Below, piece after piece: positions 45,864 to 56,394 of a stretch of DNA of 64,000 nucleotides. A model generated the notes under the pieces. It worked only from the letters and a program-made list of their open reading frames with translations. It ran no database searches and was not told where the DNA came from. The stretch is from assembly GCA_030248195.1 (NCBI GenBank), contig JASAND010026191.1, forward strand, positions 22,571-86,570, given 5' to 3'. The stretch comes from Trissonchulus latispiculum (taxonomy: Eukaryota > Nematoda > Enoplea > Enoplida > Ironidae). Position 1 is the first letter of the stretch. Every line of letters starts with the position of its first letter. Made by a program: the position numbers and the translations under genes.

Positions 45864-46247
45864 TTACATTTTAGTGATGTCAGGAACATTACTGCGTCGA
45901 ATCGCGCTGATTGAGAACGCGCCGGTTGGGAACGTCTTCCGACATTGGAATATTAGGGCATCGGTCTCCGAGCACAGTTTCCAGGTGACGGTCTTCTGTA
46001 GTCGTTCACAGTCAAGTTCTTTCGCCAAGTCGTGCTGACCGGACTGCATCAGGGCTTCGTGAAGTAAGGTTGCGGAAACCTCACATTGCTTCAGTCTGAG
46101 TAGGAGATCCAGAGCTGCATAGTATCTGATTTTGCCCTGAATGGATTCTCGGAAGTATCTAGTTATCCGTTTGTACTCCACCATGAAGTCTGCGACAGGC
46201 ATAGGTTCCATTTTCTCGCAAAACAGTTCCAAATTTATCTTCTCCAT
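45864..46247 (-). CDS. Death-fold (CARD-like) protein
   Basis: A 127-residue helical protein. The segment KIRYYAALDLLLRLKQCEV followed by ATLLHEALMQSGQHDLAKEL matches the last three helices of CARD domains (pattern A-x-x-LLD-L-x-x-R, then F/L-x-x-AL-x-x-x-GQ-x-x-LA-x-x-L). The upstream VADFMVEYKRITRYFRES fits the preceding helices. Animal CARD and DED proteins act in apoptosis and innate signalling by homotypic binding. It is alone on its strand at the right end, next to a TIR that carries the same promoter region as the polymerase-type gene. Interference with host signalling is inference; a different helical fold is possible. Confidence 0.6.
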   Translation of the reverse strand: MEKINLELFCEKMEPMPVADFMVEYKRITRYFRESIQGKIRYYAALDLLLRLKQCEVSATLLHEALMQSGQHDLAKELDCERLQKTVTWKLCSETDALIFQCRKTFPTGAFSISAIRRSNVPDITKM

Positions 46248-46416
46248 CTTAGTGCGTTAATAACAGTAACTCAAGGCAACTCTTGCTTCCTAATCAACTT
46301 TTTTGCTGCATACCTTTATCAGGTTTCATAAACAGTGTATAACTCATTTCACGTAACTTTATGCAGTCTAAAATTTTAAAAGCAACCTTTTGTAACATCA
46401 CCATTTTAAAATGTCA

Positions 46417-47356
46417 ACGGGACACACAGGCTGGTTGTTCTCTAAAATTAAAATAGGTTAGATTAGTCACAAATTTTCTATCACTCCATCCAAATACATT
46501 ACATTCAATACATTCACAACACTTTTGCATTTAACATAAAGGCAAACATACCAGTTGCGCCTTGTGTTGACATCTTGACTGGATCTCTGGTATATTTCAC
46601 AACTTACAAATTCAGCTAAAAGGTTGGTAGATTAATTAATTTTGCAGCATAAACAGTATAGGTTTCATAAAGTGGGATTCAAAATAGTCACCCAAAACTA
46701 GGATTAAAATAGTCACCCAAAAGTGAGATTAAAACTGTCACCCAAAAATAGGGATTAAAATAGTCACCCAAAAGTGGGATTAAAATAGCCACCCAAAAAT
46801 AGGGATTCAAAACAGTCACCCAAAAATAGGGATTCAAAACAGTCACCCAAAAGTGGGATCAAAATAGTCACCCAACAATAGAGATCAAAAGTGGCACCCA
46901 AAACTAGGATCAAAACAGTCACCCAAAAGTTTCACTCATCACATATATTTACATTACATTATCAGAAGACCAAAAAGTCATTCAATAATAAGATCAAAAG
47001 TGGTACCCAAAAGTGGGATCAAAACAGTCACCCAAAATTGAGATCAAAATAACGCCAAAAAATAAGGATTAAAATAGTCACCCAACAATAGGGATCAAAA
47101 CAGTCACCCAAAAGTTTCACTCATCACATATATTTCAGTTAAATTATCAGAAGACCAAAATAGTCACCCAAAACTAGGATTAAAATAGTCACCCAAAAAT
47201 AAGGATTCAAAACAGTCACCCAAAAATAGGGATTCAAAACTGTCACCCAAAAGTGAGATTAAAATAGTCACCCAAAAATAGGGAAGGAAATCGGCACCCA
47301 ATTTGAGATTAAAATTGTCTCCCAAAGTGTGCTCAATTGATGTCTCTATTACTACT
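46417..47356. repeat. Polinton 2 right terminal inverted repeat
   Basis: 940 bp, the complement of 34561-35503. It contains the minisatellite (46680-47310) and, on the minus strand, a copy of exon 1 (46573-46552) and its intron. One of the two alternative acceptor AGs is changed to AA here. Beyond CCCGT the copied frame soon meets a stop. Confidence 0.9.
46552..46573 (-). pseudogene. TIR copy of the polymerase-type first exon
   Basis: ATG and seven codons identical to 35347-35368, with the GT donor, facing the CARD-like gene. The following copied exon ends in a stop about 20 codons after the ATG, so it can only act as a leader or short upstream frame. Confidence 0.65.
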
Positions 47357-47362
47357 GATATT
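47357..47362. repeat. Polinton 2 target-site duplication, right (GATATT)
   Basis: Directly follows ATTACTACT. It matches 34555-34560. Confidence 0.9.
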
Positions 47363-47534
47363 TTTTGGCTTCTCTTTGTTTCTAAACGTTCCTACATTAT
47401 ACCGAAGGGAGATATCTCGGGTTCTAGAATGCCAATGTTCACATGTGTCAGGGATTTCAGAAAATTCGTCGGGTTGATGAATATAATGTGTAGTAGTGAG
47501 CACTATTATCGCTACTGAATTGAGTTGCTCTGGC

Positions 47535-48364
47535 CAGGGATGGAAACTGGGTCATGGGTCACTGGGTCATGGGTCGTTTGGGTCGCCATTTTTGCTTGGG
47601 TCACTGGGTCTTGGGTCACCAATTTTCTAAGCCGTTTGGGTCAGGGTGGATCTGGGTCAAGCTGTCTGTGGGTCACTTTGGGTCTGGGTCAGCAGTTTTT
47701 ATTGGGTCATTTTGGGTCTGGGTCACAGGGTCTTACCAAATTTCAAATTCGAAGATCTGGCATTGTTCCAATTACGTAAAACTGTCGCTGCTAAAAAATT
47801 TTCGCGCCTTCGGCGCGAATTTTAAGTTGAATTTAGTATTGCTTCTCGGAAATCAGTAGAGTTAGCTGTGACTTGTCCGGCAATTATGTTTTCGCCGGTT
47901 CACGTAACAAAGCCTTGTACACTTCCATAGATTTTAAAATTTGAAAATTTTAAATATTTTGCTACATCAACCAATCAGATCTTTCACGTAAAATAACTAT
48001 TATTGAAAAAGAATGAAAATGAGAAGATTGAGGAGCTTCGATCCTACAAACTATACATACAGGTACATATGTATAGGTATACCTCTTACCCAAGTTCAAA
48101 AGTCAAGAAAGTTACGGCGTTTCAAAACCACTTCACAAAAGGATAATGTTAAGTCAGTTAAGGTCGAGTTATTTTATTGGGTCATTTGGGTCTGGGTCAC
48201 GATAATTCTTGGGTCAGCTGGGTCTGGGTCACGAAAACGATTGGGTCATTTGGGTCTGGGTCACGGAATTTTCAAATTTCATGGGTCGCATTGGGTCTGG
48301 GTCAAATTTGCGTATGGGTCAAGTGGGTCATGGGTCAGAAATAATGACCCAGTTTCCATCCCTG
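47535..48364. mobile_element. hAT-like non-autonomous element built of GGGTC repeats
   Basis: Ends are CAGGGATGGAAACTGGGTCA and the complement (GACCCAGTTTCCATCCCTG). A perfect 8-bp duplication GCTCTGGC lies at 47527-47534 and 48365-48372, the hAT size. Both subterminal zones are dense in TGGGTC/GGGTCA motifs (47550-47730 and 48178-48345). The centre has a GCGCCTTCGGCGC palindrome near 47807. There is no transposase; frames across the repeats are fortuitous. Confidence 0.9.
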
Positions 48365-48372
48365 GCTCTGGC

Positions 48373-48948
48373 TGCCTTCCGCCTACCCACCAGAGTGACA
48401 AACTGATAAGATAAAACCATAGTCAATTTTAATTCATTCGCCAGTGATGAACTCCCACATACAGTAAGCTCCTGTTCGAGACGCAATCGTTGGTTCAGAT
48501 TTTGTTGGAATGCCATCAGCCGCACGTGAATCACGGAATGGCTGAGCGAATTTAGCCGTATTAAGCGGCACACTTTGAATATCTGCGATAGTAGTCTAAA
48601 TAATATTTGCTGTGAACGTTATAACAGTCTTGTTATAACGTTATAACGTGGTTGGAACGTCAACAAAATTACTTTCAGTTGGACTATGGATTCGAAGGTG
48701 AAAACAGATAACTTTCCAGCTTACAACGCCGCAGGGCCGTTTGGATGTTAGCTGAAAGCTGCAGGGGCGGATCTCCAGAATTTTTTTATATTAATGCTTT
48801 TAGAGGCATCATTGGATACCCGGACAGACTTGTTTAAGTCTTGTATGCGTTGTTTGCAAGCCGAGTCATAAATTTTAGTTATTGCTGAAACAAGGGTTGC
48901 CTATCCAAGTCATTAGTAGTTTTATTGCGACAAATATGAAAAATTTTG
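48373..48948. other. Intron spacer, no gene seen
   Basis: Unassigned DNA with a short GTTATAACG inverted motif repeated near 48617-48650. Nothing else is supported. Confidence 0.55.
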
Positions 48949-49550
48949 ACTAAAGTCTGACACAAAAATGTGTGTACAAAATCTGTAAGGCCTCCAGTGA
49001 ACTCAATATACGTCGTAACCCCATAAAACCATATATTTTCGGAATCCTTGCAGCGAGACAAACATTTTTATAAAATTTAAAATTTTTAAAATTTCAAAAA
49101 TTTTAAAATATCGGTTTTTCGGGGATTTTTTTCGGAACGTTCAAGCTATTTAGCTCATTCTTTCAGAAATATTTTCCCGTCTGAAGACGCATCGATTGAC
49201 ACAAGAACGAAAAAAATCGGTTGAGAAAAATGCATTTTATTCTAAATTCTAAATTCTTTTGTTTTTCCATTTCCTTTGATGTTTGCCGCTTTTTGCAACT
49301 TTGACTGGTTATTACTCGCGACTCGCTCAACGGAAAATTTTTTCGATTAGATTTTCAGTACCGCCTGGGCGCCCGCTTTCACCTGATATATGTGGTATTT
49401 CAAATTTTGAAAGTCGAGTTTTTATGAAAAATACCACTTTTTGACCAAAAATTTCGGCAAAGCAGATTCAGCAAAAGTGAGTAAAAATAACATAATCATA
49501 TAGTTCAAGCTGAGCTGAATCCAACGATATAAAGGTTTTGTTGTTACGAC

Positions 49551-49712
49551 TTATATTGCGCCAGCAATGAATTTTTAAACAATATCCCTTATTTCAGCTG
49601 GTTTTTGGCTCTCTTTGATGTTGCTGGCTTGATTTGACTGAAGCAGGGTAAACTAGCAAAACCAGCTGAAATAAGGGATATTGTTTAAAAATTCATTGCT
49701 GGCGCAATATAA
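49551..49712. repeat. Small palindromic element inside the foldback loop
   Basis: TTATATTGCGCCAGCAATG and its complement are the tips of two arms of about 55 bp that share AACAATATCCCTTATTTCAG. The loop between them is about 50 bp. Confidence 0.8.
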
Positions 49713-50847
49713 GGGCCGTATTCACCAAGTCATGGTAGCCCTACCAGTGGTAGCCTTACCAGTGGTAGGGTTACAGACGGTAAGAAAACCAATTGGTTAG
49801 CCGAGCGTATTCACAACCAATTGGTTAAGTTACCGGTGGTTAACCAGTGGTTACTTACAGAGGCTAAAGGCTGAACAATGTTTTCCTGAGAACTAACACT
49901 GTTTTTGAAATTGTATTTTAATATTTATTATAATTTAACGAAATCACATCTTTTATTAATTGTATCATTTATTTAATTATTGACGATTAATTAAGTTTGA
50001 TTAGATTATTTCCTGCAAATTTTAAAATTTTTTGTTGGTCGTTTTACTATTTGTTTGTATTACTTTCAATTATTCTGTCAGTTGGGTTCTTAAGATTGAC
50101 TCCCATTGGGGTAGACTGCCCCTATTTTTGGTACATAGACACACTCATACAAGGACAGTTACAGTTACAGTTGTAGGTATCATTTAGCCTAGAAAACATT
50201 TTAGAAAAGTCGCCGCGTGAAAATGTGAGTTTTGGAAAAATTAGCTTTAGTCCACTACAACTTGCATTGTGGCCACTCTCCACGGACAGACTTAAGTCAT
50301 TCGAATTTTCTCATCAAGACCCACAACTTTCTCTTGATGGTATTCTTCAGTTCCTTACAGTTTAAGAGAACACAGTGAAAATTTATTTCGAGGACAAAAA
50401 ATTACTAGAACCGTACTCTAGAACCGGAACCGGAACCGGTTTTGAAAATTGGAACCGGTCCCAACTCTACTTCAAATATCATTTGACAAATTAAGGATCT
50501 TACTTCGAAAAGAAAGTTTGTATGATATTATAATTTTCGCGTGGAACGTAAGAAATATAAAACATAAAACTTATAAATAAAACAGAAGTGCTACTGCAGC
50601 GAAAGCATTTTTGGTCCTTTCTATCGAAAAATTAACAAGAAAACTGTTATTTACACCCAGAATATACACTGCAAACCACGCCCAAGGCTGGTTAGCAAAA
50701 TAACTCTCTGTAAGCTACCAGTGGTATGCTACCACTCGTTAGAAAAGTTTGGTGAAATGAGTCTCTGTAAGTAACCAATTGGTTTAACCACTGGTAACCT
50801 TTAAAAGCTACCACTGGTAGCTTACCAGAGCTTGGTGAATACGGCCC
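49713..50847. mobile_element. PIF/Harbinger-like non-autonomous element
   Basis: Tips are GGGCCGTATTCACCAAG and CTTGGTGAATACGGCCC. A 3-bp TAA duplication lies on both sides (49710-49712, 50848-50850), as for PIF/Harbinger. Subterminal zones are dense in TACCACTGGTA and CCAATTGGTTA palindromes. There is no coding capacity. Confidence 0.85.
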
Positions 50848-51441
50848 TAAGCCGTAGCAACAGAAGCTTTAGATCGTTGGATTCAGCTCAGCCTGAATTT
50901 TATGATCATGTTATTTTTACTCACTTTTGCTAAATCTGCTTTGCCGAAATTATTGGTCAAAAAGTGGTATTTTTCAAAAATCTACTTTCAAAATTAGAAA
51001 TACCACATAAATCAGGTGAAAGCGGGCGCCTAGGCGGTCCTGAAAATCTAATCGGAAAAATTTTCCGTTGAGCGAGTCGCCAGTAATAACCAGTCAAAGT
51101 TGCAAAAAGCGGCAAACATCAAAGGAAATGGAAAAACAAAATTTTGGAATAAAATGCATTTTTCTCAACCGATTTTTTTCGTTCTTGTGTCAATCGATGC
51201 GTCTTCAGACGGGAAAATTTTTCTAAAAGAATGAGCTGAAAAGCTTGAACGGTCCGAAAACATTCCCCGAAGAACCGATATTTTAAAATTTTTGAAATTT
51301 TAAAAAATTTTACATTTTATAAAAATGTTTGTCTCGCTGCAAGGATTCCGAAAATATATGGTTTTATGGGGTTACGACGTATATTGAGTTCACTGGAGGC
51401 CTTACAGATTTTGTACACACATTTTTGTGTCAGACTTTAGT

Positions 51442-52105
51442 AAGAATCTTCCCAGTGACAGTATTTTGTACGTGAGCCAAACTTCAGGGGACTTTTTATT
51501 TTGACAATAGCAACAAAAGCAAACGAAAGCATACCTGGGATGAAAAGTGTGCTGACTTGCAAACCTGCGTTTCCAAATCTTCAAGTTAGACTACGTTATG
51601 TCATCTTTCAAAATGTGCCGGAATCAGAAGTATGAAATAAACAACACAGAGTATTCATTGTTCTGTTTGAATATTTAGTTGGTTTGAAGTAATTTAATGT
51701 ATATTATTGCAGTCTCCATATTGCAAAAACTGCAGTTCCCAGTAAGTTACTATTATTATGTTTATTGAACTTTATTTGAAAAAACGATTGGAATCAAAAA
51801 CTCTATTGGTCCACCATGTTAGTTGAAACTGTCTTGCTTGCTAAAGTTACGTATTTTACTTTTTCGACTCAATGCGTCAGGCTAATGTGCTCATTGTATG
51901 AATAAATTCTAAGCTTCAGAATGATATAAACAATTTTTATAGAACTCCAAGAATTCAGTAAATTGCAGACTATCAAACCCTATCAGCATTGAATGAACAG
52001 TGGTAAAAGATTATTATTATTATTATCATTTCCTTAGGGGTCATGCACTGGTTAATATCTACTTCAAAGATCCTTTCATCATTGTAATCAATGAACTACT
52101 TGCAG
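51442..52105. other. Intron spacer
   Basis: AT-rich. A short segment at 51713-51741 between TTGCAG and GTAAGT could be a small exon, but its reading frame cannot be fixed. No gene is called. Confidence 0.45.
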
Positions 52106-52150
52106 AAACGGTTGGTCTACACTTTAAAATTAGTGCACAACGCCCTTTTG
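52106..52150 (+). CDS. Possible small exon of the DEG/ENaC gene
   Basis: Forty-five bases between CTTGCAG and a TTTTG|GTAATG donor, a whole number of codons, opening in phase 0 with RLVYTLKLVHNALL. It would join in phase with the last exon. The sequence fits a hydrophobic strand before membrane segment 2, but the expected spacing to the pore is too short, so further exons may be missing or this call may be wrong. Confidence 0.3.
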
Positions 52151-52564
52151 GTAATGTTATTTTAAACTGATTCTAATCCTAACTGTGCAGAGATCAGTTT
52201 GTTCAACTCCAGGACCCGTTTTTATTGCACACCTGTGCTAAATAATTGGTTTCAAAGCTGTGCACATCTTAACCGGAACAACTTCGAAAAACCGGATTTA
52301 TGTAGCTGTGTTCTAGTACTAAAATTAACCTGGATTTGTCAACGCCGGTCTGGTTGTTGTTGATTAGCCCTGTGAGAACCAGACCAGTTTATTCCTAAAA
52401 AATCGAGTCTTTGTGCAACTGGACATATGAAATATTCTGAAATGATTGCGGGGGCAAGCTATACTTTTTGGCTAAGGTACGAGTCTCGAAATGCACATAA
52501 TTTTCGCTAAACTGCAATAGTTTGCTTGGTTAGAAGAATCAAAGGTAATTGACTTGTATTTCAG

Positions 52565-52684
52565 ATAACTACAGTGGTGAGTGACTTGGGCAATACGGTT
52601 GGAATCGCTTGTGGAATATCTGTAATTGGCATGATTGAAATACTACTGTCGATTCTGTCACTGGACTTCATAAAGCAAAACTAA
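52565..52684 (+). CDS. Last exon of the DEG/ENaC gene: pore and membrane segment 2
   Basis: After ATTTCAG the frame encodes ITTVVSDLGNTVGIACGISV, then a hydrophobic helix, and stops at TAA 52682-52684. SDLG-x-x-x-G followed by G-I-S and an acidic residue (IGMIE) is the conserved start of membrane segment 2 in DEG/ENaC channels, where G/S-x-S is the selectivity filter. The C-terminal tail is only a few residues long. This places the 3' end of the gene about 42 kb after its previous recognised exon, enclosing both Polintons in an intron. Confidence 0.75.
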   Translation: MTTVVSDLGNTVGIACGISVIGMIEILLSILSLDFIKQN

Positions 52685-54072
52685 GAACTGTTTGTATGCT
52701 AAAGTTGTATTGGAATGTTTCGGTTAATAATAAACAAGGATAATTCCAATATATAACAACCATTTCTAAAATATTTAACCAACAACAAAGAACAACAGGA
52801 GAACGTTGTCAATTAGGATTACCTAACGTTTCCCATATTTATTTTGCGACGATAGCTACTTTAGTCATAAACCAGCCATAAGTGAGACGTATTAAGAGTA
52901 TGAAGCTTAGCATACTCTATGCAATTAGAACCGAAACTTTGCTGAGCTCTTTATTGCCAGAACTACACCGCAAATGGTCCTCAAGTAATCCGTTAAAATT
53001 TTCCGCTATGTTGGTAGTCTGATGTGCAAAAACATCTTCCTGTTGGTCAAACGTTTGTCCGTCGCGTCAAACGCTTAAGCATCACTTACGAATTTGTAAT
53101 ATCTGGACTGTGCCGGACTGTCATACTTATGTGATTATTGTTGCTCCGATTAGCACTGGAAATTTGCATTGTACTAGGCAGGAAAAATTGCAGTTGATTC
53201 CCTTGATTTCTTCTTATAATATCAAGTTAGTCAACTAAAAGAGCGAGGAATTCAATAGGCGGCTCCTTTTGTCATAAATTTTGTGAGGCATAACATCTGG
53301 TTTTCTCTGCGTAGCAAGATGTCAGATCATTGTGAACACTTTCCGTTTTGACTTAACCTTGAACTCCTTTTCTTGAAAGACTTCTATTATTACCATGACT
53401 GTAATTCCAAACTCAGTTATCTCGGCGAATAGCATCAGTTTTCCACCAACTATGCGTATGCAGGCTGCATTCAACCGAAATGGTTTCTCCAGAATATCGG
53501 TTATCACCAAAGGTGTGTTTGGGGAGTTGCAACTTCTTACCTTCAGTCCAGAGGACCCAGAGAATTTGCTTCAGGTTAAAGTTTTAAGAGTGCTGGCAAA
53601 ACCAGAAAAATCTTGCTTCCTAGTCCTCCACCTGCCATCGCCAATTATCCTCCCTCCCAATCTGCTTCCAGCACTGCCTGGTTATCACCTTTTTGAGCAG
53701 AAACTGTTTCCGCATTTTCTCTTCATAACTGTAGACAAGAAACTGGACGCATTCGGTTTCAAAGGATCATGACTGCAGATTTCCAGATGGACGAACAGCG
53801 TTTCACGGAGTTTGCTACATTAAAACACAAGTAGAAAAATTCCCAAAGCAATAAGTTGGTAGTAGTATTATTAAGCTAGTTAGTATAGCTTTGTCAGCTG
53901 CGTTTCATGGTGACTTGCATGCTGTCAAATACTACGTATTTCTGCCCTATGTCCAGTGTCAAAATCTTTCATAAACCAATACGTATGTCGAATATGTAAC
54001 TGTCTACCCAATTAGGATAGCATCATTTTGGAATTCTGGAATAGCTGACTGGAGCATACCATACGGTATGAA
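52685..54072. other. Downstream of the channel gene, no gene supported
   Basis: AT-rich. A 125-codon plus-strand frame at 53395-53772 and a shorter one opposite it are open, but neither resembles a known protein nor has supporting signals. I leave them uncalled. Confidence 0.45.
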
Positions 54073-56100
54073 TAGTGATGTTTCAGTCACTGAAACTGAA
54101 ACTGGGTTTCAGTCTCTACATGTTTCAGTTTCAGTCACTGAAACTGAAACTGGAACTGAAAGTATTTGGGAAAGTGGACTGAAACTGAAACTGAAACTGA
54201 AACTATATTCCAAACTGGACTGAAATGGAAACTGCAACTATCCTAGTTCCAGTCCTAGTTCTAGAAACAGGTTTCAGTTCGTGCTGGGACTGAAACTATT
54301 TCAGTCTCTGATATGAAACGCCATTTCAGTCTCTATGTATGCTTAAGTTCCTTGAAAACGCTATTGCTAATTGCCTACCAATCATAGTCTTCCTTACGAA
54401 AGATTAAATGAATGTGTCCACCAGTTTTCGCCTCTCATATTATGTATGCTGTTATCAAGTTATACTGTCGTGCAATTGCCTTAGATATATAATTTTTAAA
54501 GCACATTGCTGATTGCACTTTGCAGGTTGCTGATGTGGCTGTGGCACCTCTACAATCTGCGACCAATGAGGCAAAGCATTCAATTGCAGTAATGAACCAT
54601 TATTATTTCCTCAAAGCATTACATTTTGAAGGGATGTTATGTTTTACTAAAGCAAATCACCAAAGCTATTTTAGATAATTATTTAAAAAGAAAATCAATG
54701 CAGCAAGCAATTATTTCATAGCGGGTCTTATTTTATTTGCCTTTACTATAAAAGAAAATGATTGCATGGCCAAGGGTTGCAAGAAAAGTATATTAGATGA
54801 AGCCTTACTTAGAAGTTAAGACGCTTAGATATAAAAATTAGGCTGAGCCTCAACAATTTTAAATTCCAAATAAGTGCACAACTGAAATTTTATTTTTTTC
54901 GGTGACTTAAGCTGAAACTACTTTTAAACTAGAATAAAACTGAAACTGAAACTATTTTGCGTCACTGACTGAAACTGAAACTGAAACTGAAACTGAAACT
55001 GCAATTAATTTGAACCGGCGACTGAAACTGAAACTGAAACTGAGACTGAAACTATTTTTGGTATCCGACTGAAACTGAAACTGAAAGTAACTTAGGTTGC
55101 CGACTGAAACTATTTTGCGTCATGGACTGAAACTGAAACTGAAACAGCAATTAATTTGAACCGGCGACTGAAAGATTGTATTGCGTTAGGGCGCCTCTAT
55201 GGTGCGTTAGGGCGCTGTTTCCAATTTTTGAACATGTTGCGTTAGGGTGCCCAGTGAGTGCGTTAGGGTGCCCTGTACGTGCGTAAGGCGCCCAGTGTAT
55301 GCGTTATGAGGCGACTATTCCAATGAAAAACATCCGAGCCTGTTTCATAGTACATAATATTCAGTTTAAATGCTAATAGAAGGGACCTTTCAGTGAAATC
55401 TTTAAAGAAACATTTAGCAAATAGAAATGTGAAAAGTTTAAAACTAAACTAAAACTTTAAAACACTAATCAATGTAAATTTCTGAATTTTTGTAAAATTA
55501 TAAATTATCTCCATTATCGTGTGCCAAGTTATAGATAAAGATTCAAATCAAATTCAAAATCTAAGACTTCATGAGTTTTCATGTTTTCTTAAACTTATCT
55601 ATTTTTAAAGGATTTTGTTTTGACACGCCATTAAATATCGACTTAATATTTTAATCAATTAAAATTAGTTTGTGTTTTCAAATTTCAGCATTAGAAATTT
55701 CAATTTTTAGGCGAAAAGACTATTCATGTATTCATTAATGGGGGACCCTCTCTATCTAGTTTAAACTGTGCATTACGTTAACACTTTCATTATAGCACTT
55801 CATTCATAATAACACTTTATTATCGTGAAAACACTCAGGCGCCCTAACGCACTTACTGGGCGCCCTAACGCAACAGGCGCCCTAATGCACCATTTGAGCG
55901 CCCTAACGCACCAAAATTAAAATAACCTTAGTTCACTGGCGCCCTAACGCAACTTTACCGACTGAAACTGAAACTGAAACTGAACTTGTTTTGGAATGAC
56001 GACTGAAACTAAAACAGAAACTGAAACTGAAAGTAACTTAGGTTGCCGACTGAAACTGAAACTGAAACTGAAACTAAAAAGGGCTACTGAAACATCACTA
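54073..56100. mobile_element. hAT-like non-autonomous element built of TGAAAC repeats
   Basis: Tips are TAGTGATGTTTCAGT and the complement (ACTGAAACATCACTA). Flanking 8-mers GGTATGAA and GGTGTAAA agree at six of eight positions, an aged hAT-type duplication. Subterminal zones (54079-54330, 54945-55175, 55960-56090) are nearly pure (ACTGAA)n with spacers. A second element is nested at 55181-55952. Confidence 0.75.
55181..55952. mobile_element. Nested element built of TGCGTTAGGGCGCC repeats
   Basis: Tips are TTGCGTTAGGGCGCC and GGCGCCCTAACGCAA. Each end has four to five spaced copies of the 14-mer, all inverted relative to the other end. The interior is AT-rich and non-coding. No clear duplication is seen. 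Confidence 0.75.
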
Positions 56101-56386
56101 GGTGTAAAGACAAACAGGACGATTCCTGCTGAAATGTCAAAATTTTCCCCACTTTTTGATTTTCGAATCAACATGGAACTCGACTGTTCCTTCCATGTCT
56201 AGACTGGACATAATTGATTCCTTCTGCGTCGAGTAATGTTCCACAAATACAATAAACTTGTCTTTAACTTTAACTGGTGTCGAGGAGTGAGGAAGCTTTG
56301 GTATTCTCTAGGTTAATGAATTAGTCTGTTTTCGTATTTTGATGTGATCGACAACTCCTCAAAAGTAGGACTGACACTGGATAAAG
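56101..56386. other. Spacer, no gene seen
   Basis: Unassigned DNA. It ends in GAATTAAT (56387-56394), the left duplication of the next element. Confidence 0.55.
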
Positions 56387-56394
56387 GAATTAAT

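Larger units (their letters stand above)
34561..47356. mobile_element. Polinton/Maverick 2 (12.8 kb, polymerase-deleted)
   Basis: Inverted termini begin AGTAGTAGTAATAGAGAC on the left and end in its complement (one AGT fewer) on the right. GATATT duplications flank the element at 34555-34560 and 47357-47362. Capsid, penton, protease, integrase and ATPase genes all appear intact. The polymerase is reduced to its N-terminal fingers. It is related to but clearly different from Polinton 1, and the two inserted independently. Confidence 0.95.
48949..51441. mobile_element. Large foldback element with two elements nested in its loop
   Basis: Left arm 48949-49550 and right arm 50851-51441 are inverted copies (about 600 bp). 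Shared runs include TAAAGTCTGACACAAAAATG and CCATATATTTTCGGAATCC. The loop holds a smaller palindrome (49551-49712) and a 1.1-kb Harbinger-like element (49713-50847). The outer tips are TAAAGTCTGACAC, perhaps with a TA duplication. No transposase is seen. Confidence 0.8.

Noticed and set aside
11201..47356. A single giant virus-like insertion
   Set aside because: Two separate TIR pairs, two different 6-bp duplications and a duplicated gene set show two independent Polintons.
47525..48414. Gly/Ser/Trp-rich frames
   Set aside because: They are translations of the GGGTC repeats of a hAT-like element in several frames; no start signal or domain is present.
53322..53772. Opposed frames of 62 and 125 codons downstream of the channel gene
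   Set aside because: No recognisable domain, splice pattern or promoter; the codon content looks random.
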